From positions 27,643 through 91,642 of the forward strand of contig CALEXX010000024.1 in the NCBI GenBank assembly GCA_937925095.1: a stretch of 64,000 bases of DNA, written 5' to 3'. Below the pieces are notes generated by a model. That model was not told the origin of the DNA and made no database searches. It worked only from the letters and a program-made list of their open reading frames with translations. The position numbers and the translations under genes were made by a program. Source of the DNA: an uncultured Leptotrichia sp. GTDB taxonomy: Bacteria > Fusobacteriota > Fusobacteriia > Fusobacteriales > Leptotrichiaceae. Positions 33,873 to 42,329 of the stretch are shown one piece after another. How positions within the stretch are numbered: position 1 is the first letter of the stretch; each line of letters begins with the position of its first letter.

Positions 33873-34700
33873 CTATTTCTTTCTTTTTCTAACAATGAAT
33901 TTGTCACTAAGTTTTTTACCTCTAGTCTTTTTACCAAGAGTAGGTTTACCCCAAGGAGTAACTGGTGATTTTCTTCCTATAGGCGATCTTCCTTCTCCTC
34001 CTCCGTGTGGGTGATCCACAGGGTTCATTACAGATCCTCTTACATGAGGTTTTCTACCTAAATGTCTGTTTCTTCCAGCTTTACCTAATGATACAAGTGA
34101 ATGTTCAGAATTTCCTACTGCTCCTACAGTTGCCATACATTCTCTATGTATAAGTCTTAATTCTCCTGAAGGAAGTTCAACGTGACAGTAAGTTCCTTCT
34201 TTTGCAACAAGTCTTGCAGATGTTCCTGCTGATCTTGCCAACTGTCCACCTTTACCAGGCATAAGCTCTACGTTATGTATAACTGTACCTATTGGTAAAT
34301 CTTTTAATTTTAAAGCATTTCCAGGTTTGATTTCAGCAGTATCTCCTGCTAAAACTACATCACCTTTTTTTAGTCCGTTTGGTGCTAAAATATATCTTTT
34401 TTCTCCATCAACATAATGTAATAATGCGATATTAGCTGTTCTGTTAGGATCATATTCAAGAGTTGCAACTTTTGCAGGAACTCCTAATTTATTTCTTTTC
34501 CAGTCGATTATTCTATATAATCTCTTATGACCTTTATGTCTGTTTCTTCCTGTTCTGTGTCCATAGTTGTCAATTCCATAAGCTGATCCAAGAGGTTCAG
34601 TTAGAGATTTTTCAGGTCTAACTTTATCTAATTCAGTATTAACTAATATCGACATATGCCTTGTCCCACTAGTTATCGGTTTTAATTTTTTAATTGGCAT
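33873..34700 (-). CDS. rplB: 50S ribosomal protein L2
   Basis: The 275-residue protein lies near the peptidyl transferase centre. Markers are MPIKKLKPITSGTRHMS at the start, RNHKGHKRLYRIID-like RNRHKGHKRLYRIIDWKR, and the end GRKPHVRGSVMNPVDHPHGG followed by GKKTRGKKLSDKFI. I chose the ATG at 34700: the GTG at 34718 lies inside the GTGGAGG ribosome-binding site and would add six residues not found in L2. Confidence 0.98.
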   Translation of the reverse strand: MPIKKLKPITSGTRHMSILVNTELDKVRPEKSLTEPLGSAYGIDNYGHRTGRNRHKGHKRLYRIIDWKRNKLGVPAKVATLEYDPNRTANIALLHYVDGEKRYILAPNGLKKGDVVLAGDTAEIKPGNALKLKDLPIGTVIHNVELMPGKGGQLARSAGTSARLVAKEGTYCHVELPSGELRLIHRECMATVGAVGNSEHSLVSLGKAGRNRHLGRKPHVRGSVMNPVDHPHGGGEGRSPIGRKSPVTPWGKPTLGKKTRGKKLSDKFIVRKRKK

Positions 34701-34752
34701 AACTTTTTTTACCTCCACTTCTGTTTATTCTTTTTTTTAATCACGTTCGTAT

Positions 34753-34758
34753 ATTATA
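34753..34758 (-). promoter_or_regulatory. Possible internal -10 box upstream of rplB
   Basis: TATAAT on the minus strand, 53 bases upstream of rplB, inside a short palindrome (TATCAT/ATGATA). No -35 hexamer at proper spacing was found. An internal promoter is only suggested. Confidence 0.3.
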
Positions 34759-34844
34759 TCATTTTTTCATGATAATTCCTATACAAATCACACATAAAAA
34801 TTTCTTTTGTTATATATTTTTTATATGGTTAACAGCTTTATCTA

Positions 34845-35129
34845 TTACCCTTCGTATGCTGCTATTTTTTCTCCATCTTTTAATTTTACCATAGCTTTTT
34901 TCAATGCAGCTGTTTTATACATTGACATTCTGAATCTTTTTGCTTTAGGCTTTATGTTCAGAGTGTTAACGCTTTCAACTTTTACGTTAAATAATTTTTC
35001 AACTGCTTCTCTTATTTGAATTTTGTTTGCTTTTCTATCTACGATAAAAACGTATTCATTATTTTCATTAGCCAGATTTCTTGCTTTTTCAGTAGCAACT
35101 GGTCTTTTAATTATATCTGTAATATGCAT
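34845..35129 (-). CDS. rplW: 50S ribosomal protein L23
   Basis: The 94-residue protein has the L23 pattern: DIIKRPVATEKARNLANENN, VFIVDRKANKIQIREAVEKL and FNVKVESVNTLNIKPKAKRF. It forms the trigger factor docking site at the tunnel exit. The ATG shares its final base position with the rplD stop (coordinate 35129). Confidence 0.98.
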   Translation of the reverse strand: MHITDIIKRPVATEKARNLANENNEYVFIVDRKANKIQIREAVEKLFNVKVESVNTLNIKPKAKRFRMSMYKTAALKKAMVKLKDGEKIAAYEG

Positions 35130-35767
35130 TATGCCAGCACCTCCTCAATCGCTACAAGAGCTTCTTTAGTAAGGATTACTTTATCCTGTTTTATTAGCCA
35201 GAAGATTCTCAGTTCTCTTGAGTCTAAAACGAATGTTTTTTCAATATTTCTTACTGACATGTATAAGTTATAATCTCTATCTTCAGTGAAATCATTTACA
35301 ACAAATAATTGTTTTTGTCCTGCAAAGTCTAAAGTTTTTGCGAAGTTAACAAAAGTTTTTGTTTTAGGTGTTTCTAATGCGAAATCATCTAGAACTATTA
35401 AGTTTCCTTCATTTATTTTAGTTGCTAATGCAGATCTTAAAGCTAATTTTCTAACTTTTTTATTTACTTTTTTAACATAATCTCTTGGTTTAGGCCCGTG
35501 AACTACTCCTCCACCTACCATGTGCGGTGCTCTTGTAGATCCTTGTCTAGCTCTTCCTGTTCCTTTTTGTCTGAAAGGTTTTCTTCCTCCACCTCTCACT
35601 TCAGCTCTTGTTTTAGTAGATGCTGTACCTTGTCTTAATTCTGCTAATTCTGCAACTAAAACTTCGTGCATTACAGTCTTATTTGGTTCAATTCCAAATA
35701 TTTCATTGTTTAATTCAACAGTTCCTGCTTGTGAACCGTCTAATTTATATATATTTAAAACTGGCAT
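35129..35767 (-). CDS. rplD: 50S ribosomal protein L4
   Basis: The 212-residue protein has the tunnel loop region TKTRAEVRGGGRKPFRQKGT followed by GRARQGSTRAPHMVGGGVVH. In E. coli L4 also represses the S10 operon via the leader. The hairpin between rpsJ and rplC here could be examined in that light, but no conserved L4 site was recognised. Confidence 0.98.
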   Translation of the reverse strand: MPVLNIYKLDGSQAGTVELNNEIFGIEPNKTVMHEVLVAELAELRQGTASTKTRAEVRGGGRKPFRQKGTGRARQGSTRAPHMVGGGVVHGPKPRDYVKKVNKKVRKLALRSALATKINEGNLIVLDDFALETPKTKTFVNFAKTLDFAGQKQLFVVNDFTEDRDYNLYMSVRNIEKTFVLDSRELRIFWLIKQDKVILTKEALVAIEEVLA

Positions 35768-35788
35768 TTTATCCTCCTCTCTTTCCTA

Positions 35789-36415
35789 CTAGTATTTCTT
35801 AACCGATTTTTTAATGATTAGATACCCGTTTTTAGGTCCTGGAACTGCACCTTTTACTAATAAAAGGTTATTTTCTGCATCATATTTAACTAATTTAAGA
35901 TTTTGAACAGTTACTTGTTCGTTTCCAAGTCTTCCTGCCATTTTCTTACCTTTTGGTACGTTACTGTTTGATGCAGCACCTCCTGCGTTAGATCCTCCAA
36001 GTCTGTGGTTTCTTGAAACCCCGTGAGATGCTCTGTTTCCTCCGAAGTTATGTCTTTTCATAACTCCTGCTGTTCCTTTTCCTTTTGATGTTCCTGAAAT
36101 ATCAACAAATTCAATACCTTCAAATACATCAACGTTAATTTCCTGTCCTAATTCAAATGCAGCTAAGTCTTCTACTTTAAATTCTTTTAAGAATCTCTTA
36201 GGAGTTACTCCTGCTTTTTTAAATAATCCCATTTCCGGTTTTATTGTATTTTTTTCTTTTTTGTCATCATATGCTAAAGTTATAGCATTATAACCATCTT
36301 TATCATCTGATTTCTTTTGAACAACGAAGTTCGGTCCAGCTTCAATAACTGTAACTGGTACTAATTTTTCATCCTCAAATATTTGAGTCATTCCGATTTT
36401 TTTACCTAATATCAT
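35789..36415 (-). CDS. rplC: 50S ribosomal protein L3
   Basis: The 208-residue protein begins MILGKKIGMTQIFEDEKLVP and has the signature GTSKGKGTAGVMKRHNFGGN then RASHGVSRNHRLGGSNAGGA. It starts 50S assembly and lies near the A-site. It is preceded by an 80-base gap holding a strong hairpin. Confidence 0.98.
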   Translation of the reverse strand: MILGKKIGMTQIFEDEKLVPVTVIEAGPNFVVQKKSDDKDGYNAITLAYDDKKEKNTIKPEMGLFKKAGVTPKRFLKEFKVEDLAAFELGQEINVDVFEGIEFVDISGTSKGKGTAGVMKRHNFGGNRASHGVSRNHRLGGSNAGGAASNSNVPKGKKMAGRLGNEQVTVQNLKLVKYDAENNLLLVKGAVPGPKNGYLIIKKSVKKY

Positions 36416-36444
36416 TTATTTATCCTCCTTAATATATTGGTTAA

Positions 36445-36481
36445 TACAATCATTTCAATGAAAAATCATTGAAAGATTGTA
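36445..36481 (-). other. Strong hairpin between rpsJ and rplC
   Basis: TACAATC pairs with GATTGTA and TTTCAATG pairs with CATTGAAA across a single a/g mismatch, giving a 16-position stem with a 6-base loop. No T-run follows. It separates rpsJ from the rest of the S10 genes and may control message stability or bind a ribosomal protein. Confidence 0.6.
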
Positions 36482-36497
36482 CTAACATGTATTAAGC

Positions 36498-36803
36498 CTA
36501 TAATTGCTTAATTTCTATTCCTACACCTGATGGTAAGCTTAATGAGCTTAATGCTCCTATAATTTGTTGACTAGAATTTTTTATTTCAACAAATCTTCTA
36601 TGTATTCTCATTTCAAATTGTTCTCTTGAATCTTTATTTACGTGTACAGATCTTAGAACAGTATATTTTTTAGTTTTAGTTGGTAATGGAAGCGGTCCTG
36701 CTACTTCTGAACCGTTTTTCTTTACTACTTCAGCTATTTTCTTTGCAGACTGGTCTAATAATTTGTGATCGTAAGATTGAAGATATATTCTTATTTTATC
36801 CAA
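36498..36803 (-). CDS. rpsJ: 30S ribosomal protein S10 (NusE)
   Basis: The 101-residue protein reads DKIRIYLQSYDHKLLDQSAK, then VAGPLPLPTKTKKYTVLRS and RIHRRFVEIKNSSQ. Besides its place in the 30S head it acts with NusB in antitermination. It follows tuf by 29 bases. Confidence 0.98.
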   Translation of the reverse strand: MDKIRIYLQSYDHKLLDQSAKKIAEVVKKNGSEVAGPLPLPTKTKKYTVLRSVHVNKDSREQFEMRIHRRFVEIKNSSQQIIGALSSLSLPSGVGIEIKQL

Positions 36804-36832
36804 AGTACTTCCTCCTATTTTTATTTCATCTA

Positions 36833-38017
36833 CTACTTAACGATAGTTGCAACAACTCCAGAAGCTACCGTTCTTCCACCTTCTCTTATCGCAAATCTTA
36901 ATCCTTCTTCCATTGCGATTGGGTGAATTAATTGTACTGACATTTCTATGTTATCTCCAGGCATTACCATTTCTACACCGTCTGGTAAGTTTACTTCTCC
37001 TGTTATGTCAGTTGTTCTGAAATAGAACTGTGGCTTATATCCTGTAAAGAATGGTGTATGTCTTCCTCCTTCATCCTTTGTCAATACGTATACTTCTGAC
37101 TTGAATGATGTATGTGGACTTACTGATCCTGGTTTTGCTAATACTTGTCCTCTTTCTACTTCTTCTTTCTTAGTTCCTCTTAATAATGCTCCTATGTTAT
37201 CTCCAGCTTGTCCTGAATCAAGAAGCTTTCTGAACATTTCTACTCCTGTTACTGTTGTTTTTGCTGTAGGTTTGATTCCAACTATTTCTACTTCTTCCCC
37301 TACTTTTACAATTCCTCTTTCTACTCTTCCTGTTACAACTGTTCCTCTTCCTGTTATTGTGAACACGTCTTCAATTGGCATCAAGAAAGCTTGATCTACT
37401 GGTCTTTCTGGTGTTGGGATGTAGCTGTCTACTGAATCCATTAATTCCATGATTCTTTCTTCCCATTGTGCTTCTCCGTTTAATGCTCCTAAAGCAGATC
37501 CTTTTATTATAGGTATGTCATCTCCTGGGAATGAGTATTCTGTAAGAAGTTCTCTTACTTCCATTTCTACTAATTCTAATAATTCTTCATCGTCAACCAT
37601 GTCAACTTTGTTTAAAAATACTACGATGTAAGGAACTCCAACCTGTCTTGCAAGCAGGATATGTTCTCTTGTTTGTGGCATTGGTCCGTCAGCTGCTGAT
37701 ACTACTAGGATTGCTCCATCCATTTGAGCCGCTCCTGTGATCATGTTCTTTACATAATCCGCATGGCCTGGACAGTCAACGTGAGCATAGTGTCTGTTTG
37801 CTGTTTGGTACTCAATGTGAGCAGTGTTGATTGTTATCCCTCTTTCTCTTTCTTCTGGTGCCTGATCTATGTTTTCAAAATCTACTTTTTCTGCCAGACC
37901 TCTGTCTGAAAGTACTTTTGATATAGCCGCAGTAAGTGTTGTCTTACCATGGTCTACGTGTCCTATTGTTCCAATGTTTACGTGTGGTTTACTTCTCTCA
38001 AATTTAGCTTTTGCCAT
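36833..38017 (-). CDS. tuf: Elongation factor Tu
   Basis: The 394-residue GTPase delivers aminoacyl-tRNA. G1 is GHVDHGKTT, the effector region RGITINTAHIEYQT, then DCPGHADYV and NKVDMVDD. Domains 2 and 3 follow, ending GRTVASGVVATIVK. The codon use is smoother and slightly less AT-rich than that of neighbours, as expected for a highly expressed gene. Only one copy is in the window. Confidence 0.99.
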   Translation of the reverse strand: MAKAKFERSKPHVNIGTIGHVDHGKTTLTAAISKVLSDRGLAEKVDFENIDQAPEERERGITINTAHIEYQTANRHYAHVDCPGHADYVKNMITGAAQMDGAILVVSAADGPMPQTREHILLARQVGVPYIVVFLNKVDMVDDEELLELVEMEVRELLTEYSFPGDDIPIIKGSALGALNGEAQWEERIMELMDSVDSYIPTPERPVDQAFLMPIEDVFTITGRGTVVTGRVERGIVKVGEEVEIVGIKPTAKTTVTGVEMFRKLLDSGQAGDNIGALLRGTKKEEVERGQVLAKPGSVSPHTSFKSEVYVLTKDEGGRHTPFFTGYKPQFYFRTTDITGEVNLPDGVEMVMPGDNIEMSVQLIHPIAMEEGLRFAIREGGRTVASGVVATIVK

Positions 38018-38070
38018 TTCTTTCTTCCTCCATAATTATATATTTTGTCTGTCTTCGAAATTTTAAATTA

Positions 38071-40149
38071 TTATTTACCTTGTCTTTCAGCTATTACCTG
38101 TTGAGCTATATTATTTGGAACTTGTACATATTTTTCAAATTCCATTGAATACGATGCTCTTCCTTGAGTTTTTGATCTCAAGTCAGTTGCATAACCGAAC
38201 ATTTGTGCTAAAGGTACTTGAGCGTTTATTATTTTTGCATTGTTTCTGTCTGTCATTCCTGAAACTTGTCCTCTTCTTGAGTTCAAATCTCCAATAACAT
38301 CTCCCATGTATTCTTCAGGTGTAGTTACTTCTACTTTGAAGATTGGTTCAAGCAATATTGGATTTGCAGCTCTCATGGCTTTTTTAATTGCCATTGAACC
38401 AGCTATTTTAAACGCCATTTCTGATGAATCGACTTCGTGGTAAGATCCGTCATAAAGTGTTACTTTTACATCCTGTACAGGATATCCTGCAACAACTCCG
38501 GCTTCCAACGCTTCCTGAATTCCTTTATCTACAGCAGGTATGTATTCTCTAGGAATTGCCCCTCCTGTAATTTGGTTGATAAATTCATATCCTTTATCAG
38601 GGTTTGCTTCAACTTTAATCTTAACGTGTCCGTATTGTCCTCTACCTCCAGATTGTTTTGCATATTTTTCTTCAACATCTGCTGCACCGTTGATTGTTTC
38701 TCTGTATGCAACTTGAGGTTTACCTACGTTTGCTTCAACTTTAAATTCTCTCTTCATTCTGTCTACTATGATTTCCAGGTGTAATTCTCCCATTCCTGAA
38801 ATCAAAGTTTGTCCAGTTTCCTGGTTAGAAGTTACTTTAAATGTTGGATCTTCTTCAGCAAGTTTTGCTAATGCTGTTCCCATTTTTTCCTGATCCGCTT
38901 TTGTTTTTGGTTCAACAGCTATTTGAATAACTGTATCAGGGAATTCCATTTTTTCAAGTATTATTGGTTTATTTTCATCACAAAGAGTATCTCCAGTAGT
39001 TGTTTCTTTCAATCCTACCGCTGCTGCGATATCTCCTGAATAAACTACATCAAGTTCTTCTCTTTTGTTAGCGTGCATTTGAAGTAATCTTCCCATTCTT
39101 TCTTTTTTACCTTTTGTAGAGTTTAATACATATGAACCTTTGTTTAAAACCCCTGAGTAAACTCTGAAGAATGATAATCTTCCTACAAATGGATCTGTTA
39201 AGATTTTGAACGCCAATGCTGAGAAAGCTTCTTCATCTGAAGGTTGTCTTTCCATTGGTGCTTCAGTTTTAGGATCTATCCCTTTTACTGAACCTACATC
39301 TAAAGGTGAAGGCATGTATGCAACGACTGCATCAAGTAAAGGTTGAATTCCTTTATTTTTAAATGCTGTACCACATAACACAGGTACTATTACTCCACTT
39401 ATTGTAGCTGTTCTTATTGCTTTCTTTATTTCTTCTTCTGTGATTTCTTCTCCACCGAAGTATTTTTCCATTAATTCATCATCAGTTTCAACAACAGATT
39501 CAAGCATGTGTTCTCTTGCAGCTTGAGCTTCTTCAAGAAGTTCAGCTCTTACATCTGCTACATCATAAGCTGCTCCCATCGTGTCATCTTTAAACAGGTA
39601 TTCTTTCATTGTTATCAAATCTATAATACCTTCGAACGAATCTTCAGCACCTATAGGTAATTGTATAGGAACTCCGTTCCCTCCCAATTTTTCTTTAATA
39701 TCGTTTACACACATATTAAAGTCTGCTCCAACTCTGTCCATTTTATTTAAAAACGCCATTCTTGGTACTTCATATTTATCAGCCTGTCTCCAAACTGTTT
39801 CTGATTGAGGCTGAACTCCGTCAACTGCCGAGAATACAGCAACCGCTCCATCCAGTACTCTTAACGATCTTTCAACTTCAACTGTGAAGTCAACGTGCCC
39901 TGGTGTATCTATTATATTTATTCTGTTACCATTCCAAAATGCAGTTGTAGCTGCAGATGTAATAGTAATTCCTCTTTCCTGTTCCTGTTCCATGTAATCC
40001 ATCGTAGCGGCTCCTTCGTGAACCTCTCCGATTTTATGATTTACTCCTGTATAGAATAATATTCTTTCAGTAGTTGTTGTTTTTCCAGCATCTATATGTG
40101 CCATGATACCGATGTTTCTAGTATCTTTCAAAGCAACTTTTCTTGACAT
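38071..40149 (-). CDS. fusA: Elongation factor G
   Basis: The 692-residue translocase has G1 AHIDAGKTTTTERIL, the effector QERGITITSAATTAFW, DTPGHVDFTVEVERSLRVLD and NKMDRVGADF, followed by domains II-V with SGMGELHLEIIVDRM. It moves tRNA and mRNA through the ribosome with GTP. It lies between rpsG and tuf in the classical str order. Confidence 0.99.
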   Translation of the reverse strand: MSRKVALKDTRNIGIMAHIDAGKTTTTERILFYTGVNHKIGEVHEGAATMDYMEQEQERGITITSAATTAFWNGNRINIIDTPGHVDFTVEVERSLRVLDGAVAVFSAVDGVQPQSETVWRQADKYEVPRMAFLNKMDRVGADFNMCVNDIKEKLGGNGVPIQLPIGAEDSFEGIIDLITMKEYLFKDDTMGAAYDVADVRAELLEEAQAAREHMLESVVETDDELMEKYFGGEEITEEEIKKAIRTATISGVIVPVLCGTAFKNKGIQPLLDAVVAYMPSPLDVGSVKGIDPKTEAPMERQPSDEEAFSALAFKILTDPFVGRLSFFRVYSGVLNKGSYVLNSTKGKKERMGRLLQMHANKREELDVVYSGDIAAAVGLKETTTGDTLCDENKPIILEKMEFPDTVIQIAVEPKTKADQEKMGTALAKLAEEDPTFKVTSNQETGQTLISGMGELHLEIIVDRMKREFKVEANVGKPQVAYRETINGAADVEEKYAKQSGGRGQYGHVKIKVEANPDKGYEFINQITGGAIPREYIPAVDKGIQEALEAGVVAGYPVQDVKVTLYDGSYHEVDSSEMAFKIAGSMAIKKAMRAANPILLEPIFKVEVTTPEEYMGDVIGDLNSRRGQVSGMTDRNNAKIINAQVPLAQMFGYATDLRSKTQGRASYSMEFEKYVQVPNNIAQQVIAERQGK

Positions 40150-40200
40150 TCCTTTTTTTCCTCCTTCTTAACTCAAAAACTTACTGTCAACGCTAATAAA

Positions 40201-40671
40201 TTACCATTTGTAATGTGCAAACGCTCTGTTAGCTTCTGCCATTTTATATGTATCGTCTTTCTTCTTAACTGATCCACCTTCATTGTTTGCCGCAGCAATC
40301 AGTTCTTTTTTCAATTTGTTTATCATTCCGTATTCTTTTCTTTCTCTTGTGTATCTTACAAGCCATCTTATAGCCAATGCCTGTTGTCTTTCTTTTCTTA
40401 CTTCAACCGGTACTTGGTAAGTAGCTCCTCCGATTCTTCTTGATCTAACTTCAAGCTGAGGTCTTACATTTTCCATTGCTCTTCTGAAAACTTCGATCCC
40501 TTCTTCTTGAGTTTCTTCCTTGATTTGATTCAATGCTGTATAGAAAATATTTTCAGCTATTGATTTCTTTCCGTCTATCATTAATCCATTTATGAATTTA
40601 GTTACTACTTTATCATTATATTGAGAATCAGGTAAAACATCTCTTTTCTCTGCTTTTCTTCTTCTTGACAC
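40201..40671 (-). CDS. rpsG: 30S ribosomal protein S7
   Basis: The 156-residue protein starts MSRRRKAEKRDVLPDSQYND and shows VRPQLEVRSRRIGGATYQVP and REVRKERQQALAIRWLV-like sequence. It nucleates the 30S head. In E. coli S7 represses the str operon from the rpsL-rpsG gap; here that gap is only 28 bases. Confidence 0.98.
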   Translation of the reverse strand: MSRRRKAEKRDVLPDSQYNDKVVTKFINGLMIDGKKSIAENIFYTALNQIKEETQEEGIEVFRRAMENVRPQLEVRSRRIGGATYQVPVEVRKERQQALAIRWLVRYTRERKEYGMINKLKKELIAAANNEGGSVKKKDDTYKMAEANRAFAHYKW

Positions 40672-40699
40672 TATTTGTCCTCCTTACTTTTTAAAAATT

Positions 40700-41086
40700 T
40701 TAGTTTGCACTTGCTGCCGCAGGTTTTTTAGTTCCGTATCTTGATCTACCTTGTTTTCTGTTAACAACTCCAGCTGTATCTAGAGCTCCTCTGATTATTT
40801 TATATCTAACCCCAGGCAAATCTTTTGTTCTTCCTCCTCTTATAAGAACGATACTGTGTTCTTGTAAGTTGTGCCCAATTCCAGGAATGTAAGCTGTAAC
40901 TTCGATTCCATTTACCAGTTTAACCCTTGCCACCTTTCTTAAGGCTGAGTTTGGTTTCTTAGGTGTAGTAGTGTATACTCTTACACATACTCCTCTTTTT
41001 TGTGGGTTACCTTTCAATGCAGGTGATTTTTTCTTTTTTTCAGATGTGCTTCTACCAAATCTTACTAGCTGATTAATAGTAGGCAT
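40700..41086 (-). CDS. rpsL: 30S ribosomal protein S12
   Basis: The 128-residue decoding-centre protein reads MPTINQLVRFGRSTSEKKKK, TTPKKPNSALRKVARVKLVN and GRTKDLPGVRYKIIRGALD. Lysines corresponding to E. coli K42 (TTPKKPNS) and K87 (GRTKDLPG) are wild type, so no streptomycin-resistance change is visible. I start at the ATG at 41086 behind GGAGG; a GTG or ATG upstream would place the ribosome-binding site inside the frame. Confidence 0.98.
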   Translation of the reverse strand: MPTINQLVRFGRSTSEKKKKSPALKGNPQKRGVCVRVYTTTPKKPNSALRKVARVKLVNGIEVTAYIPGIGHNLQEHSIVLIRGGRTKDLPGVRYKIIRGALDTAGVVNRKQGRSRYGTKKPAAASAN

Positions 41087-41195
41087 ATTTCCTCCTTCCA
41101 ATTTTTCGTATTATGATTTTCTGTGTTATTTTTATAAACTAAAACTTTTAAAAAGCTCATTTGCTTCAGCCTGTATCCCGAATTCAGACACACTG

Positions 41196-41213
41196 TATAT
41201 CTATGCAGATATA
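41196..41213 (-). other. Leader hairpin of the str operon
   Basis: TATATCT pairs with AGATATA around a 4-base loop within the 200-base leader of rpsL, flanked by AGCC and GGCT segments that could add an outer stem. It may be part of a ribosomal-protein-responsive leader. Confidence 0.4.
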
Positions 41214-41237
41214 ACGGCTTACTCTAAATTCACTCTA

Positions 41238-41266
41238 AAAAATATGTAACAATGTTACATATTTTT
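41238..41266 (-). terminator. Perfect 13-bp-arm hairpin in the str leader (attenuator or operator)
   Basis: AAAAATATGTAAC and GTTACATATTTTT flank a 3-base loop, and on the minus strand the stem ends in six Ts. It lies about 25 bases past the predicted transcription start and 150 bases before rpsL. It can be read as an early intrinsic terminator (attenuator), or as a DNA operator palindrome. Confidence 0.55.
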
Positions 41267-41297
41267 CTGCACTTAGTTTATGAGTTATAACTTGTCT

Positions 41298-41326
41298 ATT
41301 TTATAATATTTAAGCCCTTATGTCAA
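41298..41326 (-). promoter_or_regulatory. Strong promoter of the str-S10-spc operon
   Basis: On the minus strand a perfect TTGACA (41321-41326) and TAAAAT (41298-41303) are separated by exactly 17 bases. This leaves a leader of about 200 bases before rpsL. Confidence 0.8.
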
Positions 41327-41408
41327 GGATTTTATCGTATTTACCGTAAAATAGAATTATATTTTTTATATATTTTTTATATCCTATGATAAATAAAATA
41401 TATTTTTC

Positions 41409-42050
41409 TTATTTGTAGGGATTCCATGAATTAATTACCCATTTCATCATCTCTCCAATATGTGAAGGAACTCCTTCAACAGAAATGAAATATATTTTAT
41501 TTCCTGTAACTATTACATTTGATACAAGAGAAATTCCTGAAATATTTTTAACTGTAAGCTGTTCCCCTTTGTATCCGTTTATTATAACACTTTTTCTTAC
41601 AAGACCCGATTCAGGATGTCCTGCTCCTTTGTATCCAGTATATAAATTATTAATAATTTCAGCTGCAATCTGTGAATCTGTCTTTCCTTGTTTACTTACT
41701 ATCTTAATAGCATCAAGCGTATAAATATCAGTTCCATTTGCTATCTGAAACGCTGAAAGTGAAGCATCCGGATCATAAAAAAGAGCCCAGTTTCCTTTTG
41801 GATAAGCTATAAATCCTACTTGTTCATTTCCAAAACGTCCTTTATTAAAATATACCTGTGCAGCTTTATAAACTTCATCCTTTCTTGTTCCCATTTCCAT
41901 CGCCTTTTTCATTCCCTCCGGTGTAGACATATCTGTTACACATCCCAGTTCTCCTTTTGGTATGTAGCAGTCTTTCTTATTACTTGATTTTGCTTCCAGA
42001 ATACTTACAGTACTTAAAATTACCAATAACATCCATAATTTCTTTTTCAT
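41409..42050 (-). CDS. Uncharacterised secreted protein
   Basis: The 213-residue protein begins with a signal peptide (MKKKLWMLLVILSTVSILEA, cleavage likely after the alanine), so it is exported. The mature part has two N-terminal cysteines (DCYIPKGELGC), a central segment on substrate-like FDPDAS context (FYDPDASLSAFQIANGTDIY), and ends WVINSWNPYK. I do not recognise the family. It lies between the ribosomal operon and cstA and has its own GGAAG ribosome-binding site. Confidence 0.7.
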   Translation of the reverse strand: MKKKLWMLLVILSTVSILEAKSSNKKDCYIPKGELGCVTDMSTPEGMKKAMEMGTRKDEVYKAAQVYFNKGRFGNEQVGFIAYPKGNWALFYDPDASLSAFQIANGTDIYTLDAIKIVSKQGKTDSQIAAEIINNLYTGYKGAGHPESGLVRKSVIINGYKGEQLTVKNISGISLVSNVIVTGNKIYFISVEGVPSHIGEMMKWVINSWNPYK

Positions 42051-42267
42051 CTTAATAACTTCCTTTCTTTTTTAAAAATATATTTTACCTTGTATTTTTT
42101 TATGCATTAATTTTGTTTAACTATCAAATATTTGTTATAGAGAAGCAAAAAAAAATATTTTTTCCCTAAATTTTACTGTAGCCCTTTTTTTCAACATTAG
42201 TTTAGCATATAGTACTATAATTGACAATTATATTTTAATTAAATCTCTGACGATGCTCTTGCCTTTT

Positions 42268-42297
42268 TTCAAAATCAAGTTATCATATTAGTATAGT
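42268..42297 (+). promoter_or_regulatory. Probable promoter for cstA
   Basis: TTCAAA (42268-42273), 18 bases, TATAGT (42292-42297), 33 bases before the ATG, which is preceded by GGAGG. The rest of the 42051-42329 gap is AT-rich and shows no gene. Confidence 0.45.
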
Positions 42298-42329
42298 AAA
42301 ATGTATTTTAAAATTTTTGGAGGTTTTTT

